A stretch of 64,000 nucleotides of DNA from Pictodentalium vernedei (GCA_031216915.1 CM062292.1:68684790-68748789), one strand, 5' to 3'. Positions 12,195 through 23,735 are shown, numbered from the stretch's first letter. Numbers and translations: made by a program. The notes: a model not told the origin generated them from the sequence alone.

Positions 12195-12865
12195 ATTCGA
12201 TCCGAAGTCGTCCCGATGATTCTATTCGAGTCGTGCTGATTCGGAATTTTGGAATCGTTGAGTTATTATCAAAATATTATCAAAGGTCTCTTATTGAACT
12301 ACTTTTCTTTCATTGAGTCTTCTGTACAAGAGGGAGCGCGGTGGCTCAGTGGTAGAGTGTTGGACTTCTATGCTAGAGTTCCCGAGATCGATCTCCGTCC
12401 GGGACGACCCGCATTGTGTCCTTGGGCAAGGCACTTTATCTCGGTTGCCTACACGGGAGCACGATGACGCAGTGTACTAAGGCGTACTGTACGCTGATGG
12501 TGCACATGCCTTCAACCGCTGTAACCCTGCTTGGGTGGAGCTTGAACAGAGTTAGAATGCTGAGGAGCGGACAGTTTCTCGTCGATTCTCGGTGGTTCTC
12601 TCCGGGTACTCCGGCTTCCTCCACCCATAAAACTGTCACGAACACGATTAGCCATTGGGCATAATTATGTGACCTTAAACACCAATAAATAAATAAATAA
12701 ATAAATCTGTACAATAGACATCACGACAGAAGAAGAGTTCAAGAAGGTTCCGTTTTCGGAACTACGTTAATTCCATTCTGAAATATTTCGCTTTTTGATT
12801 GAGTCGCTCAAAGACGATTCACTGTTGAATAGGAGACGTGACAATCGTTAATTATTCCCAGTTAC
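12195..12865. repeat. Tandem duplication, unit 2 (split by a SINE)
   Basis: Same landmarks as unit 1 (CGTCCCGATGATTCTATTCG, GGAATTTTGGAATCGTTGAG, TTCAAGAAGGTTCCG). The SINE at 12331-12706 interrupts it, so the duplication preceded that insertion. Confidence 0.7.
12331..12706 (+). mobile_element. tRNA-headed SINE (type 1 head)
   Basis: Head GGGAGCGCGGTGGCTCAGTGG has box A (TGGCTCAGTGG). Box B is degenerate (ATCGATCTCC). The body has GTCCTTGGGCAAGGCACTTT and CCTCCACCCATAAAACTGTC, and the tail is (AAAT)n. TCTGTACAA on both sides is a 9-bp target duplication. Confidence 0.9.
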
Positions 12866-13047
12866 TTATTCGACATTCGTTATCAGCCGAACTGTGAATA
12901 AGTAACAGCTGTCACGTCGACGAATGTCGACGTGACAACCGTTTCTTATTCCCACTTCTTTATTCGATATTCGTTATCAACCGATTTTATCGGTTAATAA
13001 CGAATGCAGAATAAGGAGCTGGAAATAAGTAAAGATTGTCACGTCAC
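12833..13047. mobile_element. Compound foldback element
   Basis: Two nested hairpins. Outer ends GACGTGACAATCG and ATTGTCACGTC are inverted; inside are TTATTCGACATTCGTTATCA and its partner, and a GTCGACGAATGTCGAC centre. A shorter relative is at 19241-19334. It is non-coding. Confidence 0.7.
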
Positions 13048-13380
13048 CTGTTGAATACAATATTTGCGTGCCGACTGGCAATATTTACGATTGTAAAAGG
13101 ATGCAATATTTGCAAACTGAATCGCCATAAGATTCGATTCGGTTCAATACGAAATTTGCAGGGACGTATTTTTAACATACTCAGCGACACAACGATTCAA
13201 TCCGAAATTCGCAGTGTCATATTCTCAATATACTCAGCGACACAACTCGTGATAAAGTCTCGGGAGCATTGTTTGAGCGAACATTGTTTTATCAACCCAT
13301 TCGAGTGAGAAAGGGTATCTTACTCAAGGACCAAACGCAAGAGTAGCAGGCTAGGACTGAACGTACACTGTGACCACAGA

Positions 13381-13969
13381 CCATAGTCAGACCGGATGCC
13401 AATTACTCCCGTAAAATTCGGACTGATTATGTCTGCAGACAGACCAGAAGCCGAACACGTTCGCAAAACGCCATACGATTGTGTCCTGAGGACTCAGCGG
13501 AGTTTTTTTTACGTAATCGTCACGTGGATATATTCAGTTTGCAGTCATATTCGGCCCTGTCGAACTTTTGTTCACATGCCCTGTACGCTGGTCTATGAGT
13601 AACTGTACTGTTGTGAATGATGCATTAAAGATAATGAGAACAAAAGTGAACTGGACCCCGTTTATATGACAAGAAATACCAACGTGGACAAAACATTACC
13701 GGTGAGGGTAAATGTCTCACCTCAAGACTAGGGGCAAATTTATTTACCAAGGAGAGCAAATCAGTTGGGGGTGGCATTTTTGCCATGTGAAGGCAATTCT
13801 CAATTTACCCACGTGGGTATATTTCGTTGAAGTGTGATTTACGAGTGATATTGTACGTCACATGCTGCACGGGAAGAATAATCCAAGGTCATATCAGTTA
13901 CACGTTGTTGATTTGCACGTTGTAAAGAAATGCCCCTTTTCTCTGGAAAAATGCGTCCAAAACCATAGG
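13381..13969 (+). repeat. 589-bp tandem repeat, unit 1
   Basis: Landmarks are CGCCAATTACTCCCG-type sequence, AAAACGCCATACGATTG, TTTACGTAATCGTCA and CTCTGGAAAA near the end. The second unit starts at 13970. Confidence 0.75.
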
Positions 13970-14476
13970 CCATAGTCAGGCCGGACGCCAATTACTCCCG
14001 TAAAATTCGAACCGATTATGTCTGCTGGCAGACCAGAAGTTCGCAAAACGCCATACGATTGCGTCCTGTGGACTCAATTTTCTTGTGGAGTTTTTTTACG
14101 TAATCGTCATGTGGATATATTCGGCTTGCTGTCATATTCGGCCCAATCAAATTTATACTCTTTCATCCAATGCTCTGTTCGCTGATCTACGAGCCAGCGT
14201 ACTGTAGTGAATTATGCATTAAAGAAAAGGAGAACAAAGTGAATTGGATCCCGTTATTATGACAAGAAATACCAACGTGGGCAAATGTACTCACAGGCAA
14301 AGTTGCCACGGTGGCATATACACGCAAGTACCATGTGGGCAAAAAATTACCAGTGAGGGTAAATGACTCACATCAAGACCCGGGACACATGCTGCACCGG
14401 AAGAATATTCCAAGGTCATATGAGTTACACGTTGTAAAGAATTAACTTTTTCTCTGGAAAATGGATCCAAAATCTA
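13970..14476 (+). repeat. Tandem repeat, unit 2, leading into an ORF
   Basis: Repeats the unit 1 landmarks in the same order and ends at CTCTGGAAAATGGATCCAAA, where an ORF begins. Unit 1 has ATGCGTCCAAAA at the matching place. This may be a duplicated 5' flank of a gene or transposon ORF. Confidence 0.75.
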
Positions 14477-14673
14477 ACCCAGAAAACTGTAAAAACAAAA
14501 AACTTGCACAAGAAACTCAGAAAGGTGTAGTGGAGTGGCCAGATCCAGAGACGGCAGGTTTACTGGACATTTGGTACGAACTCCGGATACAACTTAATAT
14601 AGAGGGTCCAAGGGGCAAAGACAAGAATCTATATGACAAAAGGCCTGTATTTCTTGATAATGTGACGTTTTGA
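14461..14673 (+). CDS. Short Myb/SANT-like ORF (uncertain)
   Basis: Seventy codons from an ATG at the end of a tandem repeat. The part VEWPDPETAGLLDIWYELRI, then LNIEGPRGKDKNLYDK, resembles the start of MADF/MSANTD-type Myb/SANT domains (W-x(3)-ET-x-x-LL-x-IW, basic N-K-x-x-Y). Such domains occur in host regulators and in accessory proteins of Harbinger transposons. The frame closes after about half a domain, so it is a first exon, a remnant or chance. No terminal repeats were identified. The function cannot be given. Confidence 0.35.
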   Translation: MDPKSNPENCKNKKLAQETQKGVVEWPDPETAGLLDIWYELRIQLNIEGPRGKDKNLYDKRPVFLDNVTF

Positions 14674-14741
14674 GTAATGAGCTTTGCCTATCACAACCTT
14701 GTAATCATATAAGCGCAACGATATACCCACGTTGGTAAATG

Positions 14742-14780
14742 AGTGTGTGTGTGTGGGAGGGGGGTGGGGGGGGGGGACGG
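14742..14780. repeat. GT/G-rich low-complexity tract
   Basis: A short GTGT run followed by a G-rich block. No other signal. Confidence 0.8.
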
Positions 14781-14928
14781 CCAAGAAACACCCCCACGTT
14801 GGTAAAATCTGTCATATGAACGTGGTATTGAATTCTCTCTTGTGGAGATCTGAAAGGACCCGTGTGGTGTCATGTCACTTGCCGCACAATTTTGGATATA
14901 TTGTAGCTTTTCAAAAGTGGCTTATTTA

Positions 14929-15085
14929 CAGTACGTGGAGAGTGGATTGTAACTAAATCACCCTGAGGTTCATTGGTTGAAACTTTGCCTGTGCTTGTTA
15001 TGCTTTACAACAAATTGGAAATTATTGCTTGGGTGGAATCTCCACTGTGCGGGAGATTCAGTGGTAATACACTCTCCACGTAATG
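14929..15085. mobile_element. TA-flanked MITE M1, internally deleted copy
   Basis: Starts CAGTACGTGGAGAGTGGATT after TA and ends CACTCTCCACGTAATG before TA. It lacks the hairpin core of the 257-bp copies at 20773, 34662 and 36436. TA plus CAGT ends indicate Tc1/mariner-type mobilisation. Confidence 0.8.
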
Positions 15086-15087
15086 TA

Positions 15088-15600
15088 GACCCTTTCACAA
15101 AATAGTTACAACAGTCAAAACAGGTGTGAACAATCTGCTCTGATGTTTTGTGTCAATGAAAGGTCGAATTTTACTAATATTACCTCAATGAAAAAAATAA
15201 ACTCGTGCTCAACATTTTCATCAGCTGTCAAATTTTCTTCCGTGAAATAACCAAGATTACTGACACAGCTGCTGGGGACAATCGTCGAATCTTAAATATT
15301 GAGGGACAGTTTGGCTATTTTCTTCAGTTGGGGAGTTATACCAATCTATTTATTAAATGTGATTTTCTTTACCAGAATTGCCCATTATCGAGCTCGGCTG
15401 ATATGACTTCAAACTCGCTGGTATGACGCCGATCTCGACCGATATAAATAAAGTCTGAGTTGTTCCCCTTACTGCGTTCTGGACGCAGCCATTGTGTTTA
15501 CAATTACATCGAAATCATTCGCCGTTATTCGTCGAAAGTAAACAATCAGTAAAATTGGCGTTATCAGGCAAAAGGGAGTAGTTTTTGTATGGTGAGTAAT
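15088..15600. other. Non-coding stretch
   Basis: No gene recognised. A 73-codon frame at 15205-15426 resembles nothing known and is treated as chance. Confidence 0.4.
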
Positions 15601-15958
15601 TATTTATTTATTTAATGGTGTTTAAGGTCATATATGTCTGCACAATGGCTAATCATGACCACGACAGTTTTACGGATGGAGGAAGCCGGAGTGCCCAGAG
15701 AGAACCACCGAGCAATGGCGAGCATCTGTCAGCTCCCCAACATACTAACTCCACACAAGCATGGTTAGCATTGGTTGAAGACAGGTGTACCATCGACGAA
15801 CAGTGCGCCTTAGTACACATCGCCACCGTGCCCCCGCGTGGGCAATGGGGATGAAGTGTCTTGCACAAGGACACAATGCGGTTGCCGCAGGTGGTATTCG
15901 AACCGAGGACCTCTCGGCTTGCATCCTGCACCTCTACCTACTGAGGCACCGCGCCCCC
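15601..15958 (-). mobile_element. tRNA-headed SINE (type 2 head)
   Basis: Minus-strand copy with the common body and an AAATAA tail at its left end. GGTGAGTAAT occurs on both sides (15591-15600 and 15959-15968), a perfect 10-bp target duplication. Confidence 0.92.
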
Positions 15959-16265
15959 TGGTGAGTAATTAATGATGGCAATAAGTAAGGATAAGGTAGA
16001 TGAAGAGGAAACTGAAGAAAGTTGTACACAAAGTACAAAGCAAACTAAGATTCAGAGTCGTGACCGGAGATTCGTTCGAAGTTTCCTTTTCTCAATAGTC
16101 AGCTACCCGAACGTCGCGGCGCGTCCCCATCGGGGAAGCCACGGCGTTCGCATAGTTGAACTAGGAGAAGAGGAAAGTTCGGACCTAACAAAAAGAATGG
16201 GAAACAATAACACTGTCAGAAAACTGTAACAGATCTGTGAACATTTTGTAATTATTTGTTCTGGT

Positions 16266-16506
16266 TTAACCCTTTACCTAACATGAAGAGCAGACGACAC
16301 TTGAAACAAAATACTTCAATTACTAATTTTTTTCATTTTTTTGTCTCAAAAAGATAGGTTATGGCCCCTCTTTGGAACGAGCTCGACGATCTCGTTACAA
16401 AGAGGGGTCATAATCTATGTTCTTGAGACAAAAAGTGAAAAAAATAATGAAAATTAATTGGCGATTTTTGTGAATAGTTTGGCCGTTACGGTGGGTAAAG
16501 GGTTCA
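16266..16506. mobile_element. piggyBac-type MITE, subfamily B
   Basis: Left TTAA and CCCTTTACCTAACATG; right end GGGTAAAGGGTTCA with the last target base changed. The centre folds at CTCTTTGGAACGAGCTCG. Confidence 0.85.
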
Positions 16507-16528
16507 TAAACAAAGACGTTATTATTTT

Positions 16529-16648
16529 GTTAGTTTGATTTCGGTCGAGGTATCAGCCCGCGGTAACCTCGCATCAGCCTTCGATCTTCCGTCTCAGGCT
16601 GATATGAAGTTACCTCGGGCTGATATCTTGACCGGTATGAAACTAACC
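16529..16648. mobile_element. Small foldback element
   Basis: GTTAGTTTGATTTCGGTCGA and TGACCGGTATGAAACTAAC are imperfect inverted ends; the inside repeats GGCTGATAT and TATCAGCC inverted. Similar CGGCTGATATGA words occur at 15395-15450. Confidence 0.65.
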
Positions 16649-16814
16649 GAGTACTAACCCCCGAGTACATCCTGCTCATGTATGTTGAGGGGACTATCAA
16701 ACGAGTATGAATAGTTCTCTCCGTCTTATCTCAATTACTAAAATGATTAAGTAATGCAACGAGCCTCATTAGTATGCGACATACGCCTTTATATTGGCTC
16801 TCATTCCACTTACC

Positions 16815-17053
16815 TTAACCCTTTACCTAACATGAAAAGCAGACGACACTTGCAAACAAAATTCTTGAATAACTAAATATTTTCATTTTTTGTCTCAAAA
16901 ACATAGCTTATGGCCCCTCATTGGAACGAGCTCAATGAGGGATCATAAGCTACGTTTTTGAGACAAAAAATGAAAAAAATTATGAAAATGGAATGGTAAT
17001 TTTTGTAAATAGCGCTGGCCGGTTTTTGCCGTTACGCTGCGTAAAGGGGTTAA
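16815..17053. mobile_element. piggyBac-type MITE, subfamily B
   Basis: TTAA at both ends, CCCTTTACCTAACATGAAAA at the left and GCGTAAAGGGG at the right. Part of the central stem is lost. Confidence 0.88.
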
Positions 17054-17471
17054 TACCAATGTTTTGATATTCGAGACGACATGGGCCTAGTTATATGTTT
17101 GAACGGCGTTGCTGCATTATAAACAAATGGACTTTTGTTGGAGTTGACCAACAATAATTTTCAATTCCACCTGTTCAGTATAAACTCTGAAACGGACGAT
17201 GGTATGATAATAATTTCAATGTTGAACTGAGTTGGATGATGAAACAAACAAGAAAATGACATTTACATTGCGGAAGGGCCAATCCCACTCAATTTGCCTA
17301 AACACAAAAACCACATTTGAAATTTAGTTTATTTTCAATTTTTTTTTCAAGACCAGGCTTATATTTATTGGGCGATCGATTTTTCTCGCCCTTATTACCT
17401 ATCTAATTCGAAAATAGAGAGAACGCTAAATGTCCACCTAAAACTCGTTCCTAAATAGCGCCCAGCGAACA

Positions 17472-18230
17472 GGGGGGGGGGGGGCACCAAAAATTTGCAA
17501 GACGTGACGTGGGGGTGGGTCGCTTGAGTGCACCAAAAATGTGCATTTCCAACTTTTGCAGTTTTTTTAATTTTTTAAAAATATATCGATATATCAGCTA
17601 ATATATACCATCATTTGTGTTTCAAACCTTAAAGATGATGTTGTACATCACACTCTTAACATAAATACAACATCAGGAGGCTTTATATGTAAGAATATTG
17701 AGCTTAATCAGGAAAAATGTCACACATTAGTAGGAGGTGGGTGTCTTTTTCGAAATGTAGAAAATGTGCAGACAATATTTTGGGAAAATTCTCTCTGTTG
17801 CACTAAATTCAACCAAAGTTATTTATTTATTAATAGAATTTGTATGGACAGAAGAGGAAAGTAGCAAACACCTGAGAATACTGACAGAACAATTCAAATG
17901 AAAATTTGTTCCCGTATATGTACACCTGCTCTGGCCAAGCCTGATAATGAACAGCTTGTCATTTGTAGATTGGGGCGCACAGCAGCCCACAGAGGTTTAA
18001 ATTGGTGGCACCAGTTTAAGAACATTATGACCCCCCCCCCCCCCCCTAAAGACAGCTGTGCCTACTAAGTTTATAAGTTTATTTTGGATTTTAATGGGAG
18101 CGTGGGGGCGGGTGTCTGAGAACGGAAGTAGAAAATTTGCACGTAGGGGTGGGTGGGTGTAAAAAGGAGCTGAATAAAAAATAGGACGTCACGTTTTGCA
18201 AATTTTTAGTCCCCCCCCCCCCCCCCCCCA
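17472..18230. mobile_element. hAT-like element, copy 1
   Basis: Ends GCACCAAAAATTTGCAAGAC and GTTTTGCAAATTTTTAGTCC are inverted and bordered by long G and C runs. It matches 32410-33311 in reverse but carries about 100 bp more in the middle. The inner translation (TPALAKPDNEQLVICRLG) is shared by both copies and not assigned to a known protein. Confidence 0.7.
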
Positions 18231-18260
18231 CCTGCTGCGAACCTTCAAAAGTCGGCTTGA

Positions 18261-18560
18261 TTCAAAATCGTTTCGATGATTCGATTCGATACGAGTGACG
18301 TCGATTCTGGTCTTTCGAATCGTCAACATGTTCTCAAAATCCTACCAAGTGTCTGCTCTTGAACTCTTTTTCTTTTCCTGAGTTCAAAATTGGAGGTTCC
18401 AGAAGAAGAGTTCAATATTGGAGGTTCCACTTTCGAAACTACTTTACGTTCCGGAATATTCCGCCGTTTTGATTAACTCACCCAAACAGATGAGCCGCCA
18501 TTGAATACAATACTTGAGTGGAGACTAGCAATAAATATCTATGGTTGCAATATTTTCAAC
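18261..18560. repeat. Diverged third copy of the 11.8-12.8 kb repeat
   Basis: Shares CGATGATTCGATTCGATACG, the TCAAAATCCTACCAAGTGTC context and the TTGAACTC-TTTTTCTTT order with 11790-12865, at lower similarity. Confidence 0.5.
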
Positions 18561-18708
18561 CTGACGATCCGGCAGATTCGAATGGAGGTCAGATGCGATT
18601 CCACTTTCTCAGCCTGATTCAATTAGGGACCGAGTCGACCCGTAATTTGTGATATCGGATTCTAAAAGACGTGTCTGCACGATAAATCTAATGGAAACAC
18701 ATCAAGTC

Positions 18709-18961
18709 CAGGCCAGAAAATAAGCAGTCTGACATTTGCAAAATGAGGTCCCCAGAGGGTGAATTTGGTGGTGCTATCCCATACACTGGGCCAATTTATC
18801 CTCTGGGAACCTCTTTCTGTTTAGTTTTGAGCCCCTGATTCAGATTGAGGTTCACAGAGGGTAAATTGAGTGATGCTACCCTGCTATGCAGGGTAGCATC
18901 ACTAAATTAACCCACTGGGAACCTCATTTTGCATTTGACAGTCTGCTTATTTTCTGGCTTG
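18709..18961. mobile_element. hAT-type foldback MITE, copy 1
   Basis: Starts CAGGCCAGAAAATAAGCAG and ends CTGCTTATTTTCTGGCTTG. ATCAAGTC flanks it on both sides (18701-18708, 18962-18969), a perfect 8-bp duplication. A central TACCCTGCTATGCAGGGTA hairpin is present. The second copy is at 63350-63588. Confidence 0.88.
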
Positions 18962-19240
18962 ATCAAGTCGGCGTCAAACAACAAGGGCTTGAGTAATTTT
19001 CCTGACATTCTCCTTCCCCACAACCTCTTGGAGTTTAGTGGCTTAGCATTATTTCTAACCAAGCTTTTACTGCCTGTGGATGCAGCAATGGATGACTTGA
19101 GAAGAACCTACTTGGAATGTAATTCGAGAATCGTCTGGAGGACATCTGACTGTGTGTTAAAAAACCTGTTTTGAGACCGCCAAATTTATCAAAATTCGGA
19201 TACACGTCACTAAACCTTAATGTCTCCCTGGCCACGGATG

Positions 19241-19334
19241 TGTAAACTGTTACTTATTACCAGTTCCTTATTCGATATATCGGTTGATAATGAATGTCGA
19301 ATAAGGAACTGGGAATAAGTAACGTTTATCATGG
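19241..19334. mobile_element. Foldback element related to 12833-13047
   Basis: GTTACTTATTACCAGTTCCT, TATTCGATAT and their inverted partners form a hairpin around ATCGGTTGATAATGAA. Same word set as 12833-13047. Confidence 0.7.
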
Positions 19335-19433
19335 CCCCTCGCTAGATATGATTTTAAACATAGGCCTATGGTACACGGTCGCCAATTAAAGTGAAGCGTT
19401 TGCTGAACTATGGAACAAATTACCCAAACTCTC

Positions 19434-19794
19434 GGGAGCGCGGTGGCTCAGTGGTAGAGTGTTGGACTTCTATGCTAGAGTATCCTAGTTCGATCCCCGT
19501 CCGGGACGACCCACGTTGTATCCTTGGGCAAGGCATTTTATCCCGGTTCATGGGGGCACGATGACGCCGTGTACTAAGGCGTACTGCACGTCGATGGTGC
19601 ACATGTCTTCAACTGCTGTAACCCTGCTTGAGCGGAGCTTGAACAGAGTTAGAATGTTGAGGAGCTGACAGTTGCTCAACGATGCTCGGTGGTTCTCTCC
19701 GGGTACTCCGGTTTCCTCCACCCGTAAAACTGTCACGGTCACGATTAGCCATTGTGCATAAGTATGTGACCTTAAACACCAATAAATAAATAAA
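19434..19794 (+). mobile_element. tRNA-headed SINE (type 1 head)
   Basis: GGGAGCGCGGTGGCTCAGTG head with box B AGTTCGATCCCC, common body and (AAAT)n tail. The flanks CCAAACTCTC and CCAAATCTCTC are a slightly changed target duplication. Confidence 0.9.
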
Positions 19795-20340
19795 TTCCAA
19801 ATCTCTCAATCAAATTCTGAAAGGTATCCGACGCTTGATTTAATGTGACATCCCTTTAGTCATATATACAAATATTCTTTCGTGCTACAGTGAGAGATAG
19901 TACATACAATAAGTATTTAATTCAACTCGAAAACATCAAGATATTTCAGTTGATCTATTCTAGACGATTCTATTTGATATTCTATCTGAAATATTACAGA
20001 CGACTGAATCTAAACATAGAATTTGACCGGTGACTGAAGAGCTTGCCAATTGTCCTCGTGAACTTTAACTCTCAGAAAGCTTTGGGGGTGGGGGATGGAG
20101 GTGTTAAATGATTATCAAAATCAAAAGTACGGGCCTGCAAAACCATTGCGCATGATCCACCGTTAGGATGAGGTTTTAAAGCTGGTTGGAATGAGAAGTC
20201 ACAATATATGATTTTGAAAAAAAATGTTACCTGGACTCTTCTTTTAGGAAAAGACATCTGCAGTGTCTACAACTTGTTATGCAAAGTTCGTGAAAATGAG
20301 CCAGAACATTTGCTTACCAAATTTATAATTTGATACACAC

Positions 20341-20471
20341 CCGATGTGATGGCCATTTCACAGATGTAGGCATTCCAACGAGCCGAACATGTGTTGTCTT
20401 GCCATTTTCCATATCTCGTGATAGTGGCGCAGTTTAGACCACCAGTGTTGTCAGGTGCCGTGTTCCAATTC
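20341..20471 (-). CDS. C-type lectin domain B, exon 3 (C-terminal part)
   Basis: An acceptor TTTCGCAG precedes NWNTAPDNTGGLNCATIT, then YGKWQDNTCSARWNAYICE and a GTGTGT donor. It supplies the last three CTLD cysteines. Its first base completes the codon left open by exon 2, so the join reads Y-L-N-W, the usual CTLD beta-strand motif. The length is 131 bp, identical to the third exon of domain A, with the same phases (2 in, 1 out). The EPN position reads APD and WND reads WQD, so canonical calcium-dependent sugar binding is doubtful. A longer form using a TTG/GTAAGC donor nearby would break the phase rule and is less likely. Confidence 0.92.
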
Positions 20472-20772
20472 CTGCGAAATTCAACAAAAAAGGAAATCGT
20501 ATAATACTTACTCAAGTCTTTCAATCCTGCGTTGTAGTGGAATTTAATAGGTTTACAAAATCCGCACATTTTGCGGAATAATTTCCACTACAGATGACTT
20601 TTAGTTTACTGTTTTTTGAATGAGCGTAGTGGAATTGAAAGTTTTTGTTTACTGAGGTCTACAGACAGATTCTGTTTCTGCTGCTGAAATGTCATTAGTG
20701 TATTGTTCACTTGTGGTCCTCCTATGGGAAGAGAGTTGATTACGTCCAGGGGGTCCGGGCTTCTTTAATATA

Positions 20773-21029
20773 CAGTACGTGGAGAGTGGATTGCGACTAA
20801 ATCACCCGCGCAGTGGAGGTATCACCCAAAGTATCACTTTCAAATTCTGTACAAATGGACAAAAAACACAAGCAATGTTTCAGCCAATGGACCTCCGGGT
20901 TTAACCCGGAGGTCCATTGGTCGGAACTTTGCTTGTGCTTGTTATGCTTTGCAACAAATCTGCAATTATTACTTGGGTGGAATCTCCACTCCGCGGGTGA
21001 TTTAGTGATAATACACTCTCCACGTACTG
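20773..21029. mobile_element. TA-flanked MITE M1 (257 bp)
   Basis: TA on both sides, ends CAGTACGTGGAGAGTGGATT and CACTCTCCACGTACTG, and a centre of CCAATGGACCTCCGGGTT with its complement. Exactly 257 bp, as are the copies at 34662 and 36436. Confidence 0.92.
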
Positions 21030-21045
21030 TATATATATATTTTTT

Positions 21046-21072
21046 TGGGGGGTGGGGGTGGGGGTGGGGGGA
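21046..21072. repeat. G-rich low-complexity tract
   Basis: Interrupted GGGGGTGGGG run. Confidence 0.8.
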
Positions 21073-21689
21073 CATTTTAAAGGATATAGGAGAAACGTTT
21101 TTTTATGATAATCCATCCATCCCCCTAATAATGCACAAACTGTGTCCTGCATTTGCAGTACTTGATTGCTAGGCCTTACGTGGCCCTACTCGGATGAATA
21201 CAAACGGCCAATTGAATCTTTACGTTGGATATTAACGTAGAACAGGCAAAATTTGGTTAAATACAAGGTTTCTAAAAGGTCTGGAATCAAGGATTTTGCG
21301 AGTTTCATACCTGAAAATCAAAATGCTCTCAGACCGGGCCGAACGGTTCGGTGGGTTCGCAGCCCCTGACTTCGCCAACTCGATGGTGCACCTAATACCA
21401 TTCTGCCACCGTTGGAATAATTCCTGATAACTCTTTCAATGTGTTAAGTATACATGTTTTTGTAAAAAATGGTGGCATTCGATGATAAGCTGAAACAACT
21501 CACAGCACATCGGTTAGAAGGACCGGCACTAAATTAATTGTACTGCCAAGCAGGGCTGTAGAATTAAATTATTACAGGACCTTCCAATGAAAACAAAACG
21601 GAGTCGCACCCTTTCCTGTAAATCTATTCTTTATGACGATACCATTCATTAGCGCACTGTGGAAAGGGTTAACACAATGGAAGTCACCT

Positions 21690-22010
21690 TATCATGCCAC
21701 CTGTTTAATCTGACCAATCAACGTGCTCTTATAGCATCGGTGGACTATGCGATATTAGGTTATTCGATGGTGAACCGGCTATCGGATTCAGTCCACACAC
21801 TGACAGTTACAGTGTATGAGCCCATACACGCCCTCTGCTGGGCGCCATTTTCTTTCCGAATTAATTTTGCCACCTCAAGTTTTCACCTATTTTCGTGCAA
21901 ATAAAAGGCAGTTTCCTGAAAAATATTAAAAAAAATGAAGCTATTCGGATCTTTTAATTTATTATTTAATTCGTTTGGGGGAGGGGAGGGGGGGGTGATA
22001 AATACGTTAC
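21690..22010 (+). repeat. Direct duplication, unit 1
   Basis: Carries TATGCGATATTAGGTTATTC, CTGCTGGGCGCC, TTTCACCTATTTTC and GTTACAGGACGTTTACTGG. The same order recurs at 22236-22500. Confidence 0.75.
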
Positions 22011-22023
22011 AGGACGTTTACTG

Positions 22024-22224
22024 GCTAATGTGTCAGTGGCTCAGTGGTAGACTGTTTGAGACTTCTGTGCTAGAGGTCCCGAGTTCGATCCCCGTCCTGG
22101 ACGACCCGTGTTGTGTCCTTGGGAAAGGCAGTTTATCCCGGTTGCCTATATGCGGACACGATGATGCGGTGTACTAAGGCGTACTGCACGTCGATGGTTC
22201 ACATGTCTTCAACAGCTGTAACCC
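22024..22224 (+). mobile_element. tRNA-headed SINE, 3'-truncated
   Basis: Type 1 head (GTGGCTCAGTGGTAG) and first half of the body to TTCAACAGCTGTAACCCTG; the tail is missing. It sits between the two direct duplication units. Confidence 0.85.
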
Positions 22225-22235
22225 TGTATATTTTG

Positions 22236-22500
22236 ACCAATCTATGTGCTCTAATAGTATCGGCAGACTATGCGATATTAGGTTATTCAATGGGGAAACG
22301 GTTATCGGATTGAGTACATCAGCTCTGCTGGGCGCCTTTTTGTTTCCGAATTAATTTTCTCACCTCAAGTTTTCACCTATTTTCAGGAAAATAAAAGACA
22401 GGTTCCTAATAAATATCCAAAATGAAGCGATTCGGATCTTTTAATTTATTATTTAATTCGTTTGATGGCATGGTAAATACGTTACAGACATTTACTTGTC
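22236..22500 (+). repeat. Direct duplication, unit 2
   Basis: Second copy of 21690-22010 with small differences. Its right end runs into an imperfect inverted repeat (GGCTCAATGC... to 22610). Confidence 0.7.
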
Positions 22501-22619
22501 AGTTATGGCATCATATGAGGCTCAATGCAATCAATATTAGGCTCGGCCTATGGCACATCCTAATATTAATCTCACTTCGCCTCACATGACGTCCTGTAAC
22601 TCATACTGTACAAACATTC

Positions 22620-23128
22620 TTATCTAAACGGAATATTTTAATTGCTGACTCCGGGGCAGTAACCTACTCCAGTATAAAACTTTTATTTAGCATTTTTGGA
22701 AAAATATACTGTATTTCACAAAAATAACAGTACTCATAAGGTGATCTGCTACTGTGACATACTTCGGCTCAATTTCGGGCCAATTCTTATCTCCTACAAA
22801 CCTCAGAGAATAGCATTCTATTGAAGTCGCCAAGTACAAGTTGTGTATATACCACACTCAGTCTGAGGAGATTTATACATGGCTAACAGTCAGAGTCACC
22901 TCCCCTTTGTTTATTTATGTGACAAAATGGTGGCCGCGACAATTTCATCAGGTTAAACAAGTAAGGATTTCATCGCTTATCATTCATTGCAATGGCTAAT
23001 TCAGTGTTGGAAAATAGAAGGTAAGATAATTTATTACACACGTTGTTAATGGCCAATATGATATTCACAATATCAATAAATTCGATATGAAGTCTCAAAC
23101 TGTGTAACAAATTATACATAGACGATAT
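22620..23128. other. Non-coding stretch
   Basis: No gene or bounded element recognised. Confidence 0.4.
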
Positions 23129-23250
23129 GGAATGAATGTTTTTCTCATATAATATTTATGAAACGAGTCTAAGAATTTTCCGTTTGGGCGAGCCCAAACG
23201 GAAAATTCCGACGAGTTTCATAAATATTATATGAGAAAAACACTCATTTC
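23129..23250. mobile_element. Foldback element
   Basis: Long, nearly perfect arms: GAATGAATGTTTTTCTCATA, TAATATTTATGAAACGAGTC and GAATTTTCCGTTTGGGC, returning inverted after a GCGAGC turn. Non-coding. Confidence 0.8.
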
Positions 23251-23307
23251 ATATTCTATTTATCACATGACACACACACGCACAAATTAGCCACTTAGTA
23301 TGACCTT

Positions 23308-23511
23308 TTAACCCATCGCCCAGCTTGAGTTGCAGACAGCACTTGGAAAAAACATCCTCGTATAACTAAAAAATTTCATTTTTTGCTTCCAAAACATAGG
23401 TTATGTCGTCGAGCTCGTTCCAATGAGGGGTCATAACCTAGGTTTTGGAAGCAAAAAGTGAAAATATAAAAAAAAAATGAATGGCGTTTTTCTTGAAGGT
23501 AAAAGATTAAT
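23308..23511. mobile_element. piggyBac-type MITE, subfamily B, decayed
   Basis: TTAA at both ends, ACCCATCGCCCAGC at the left, AGGTAAAAGA at the right. The B-type ATAGGTTATG stem is present but shortened. Confidence 0.75.
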
Positions 23512-23544
23512 ACAAAATAACCCACCCTAAATAGGACAGATAAC

Positions 23545-23735
23545 GTAAATTCTCCCTACTGAAATTATGCAAATGTCACACCGTTGTATTTAGTTTAGCC
23601 AATCAAATTGTCCAGTTTTGAAATTGATCAATGAAAGCTCCCAACTCTAATTATGAAAATTATGGAAATGTGGCCCAGTTGTATTTTGTTCAGCCAACCA
23701 AATTGTCTAGTTTTGAAATTGACCAATGAAATTGA
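23545..23735 (+). repeat. Two-unit tandem repeat, about 97 bp each
   Basis: AGCCAATCAAATTGTC then AGTTTTGAAATTGATCAATG recurs as AGCCAACCAAATTGTC then AGTTTTGAAATTGACCAATG. Non-coding. Confidence 0.7.
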
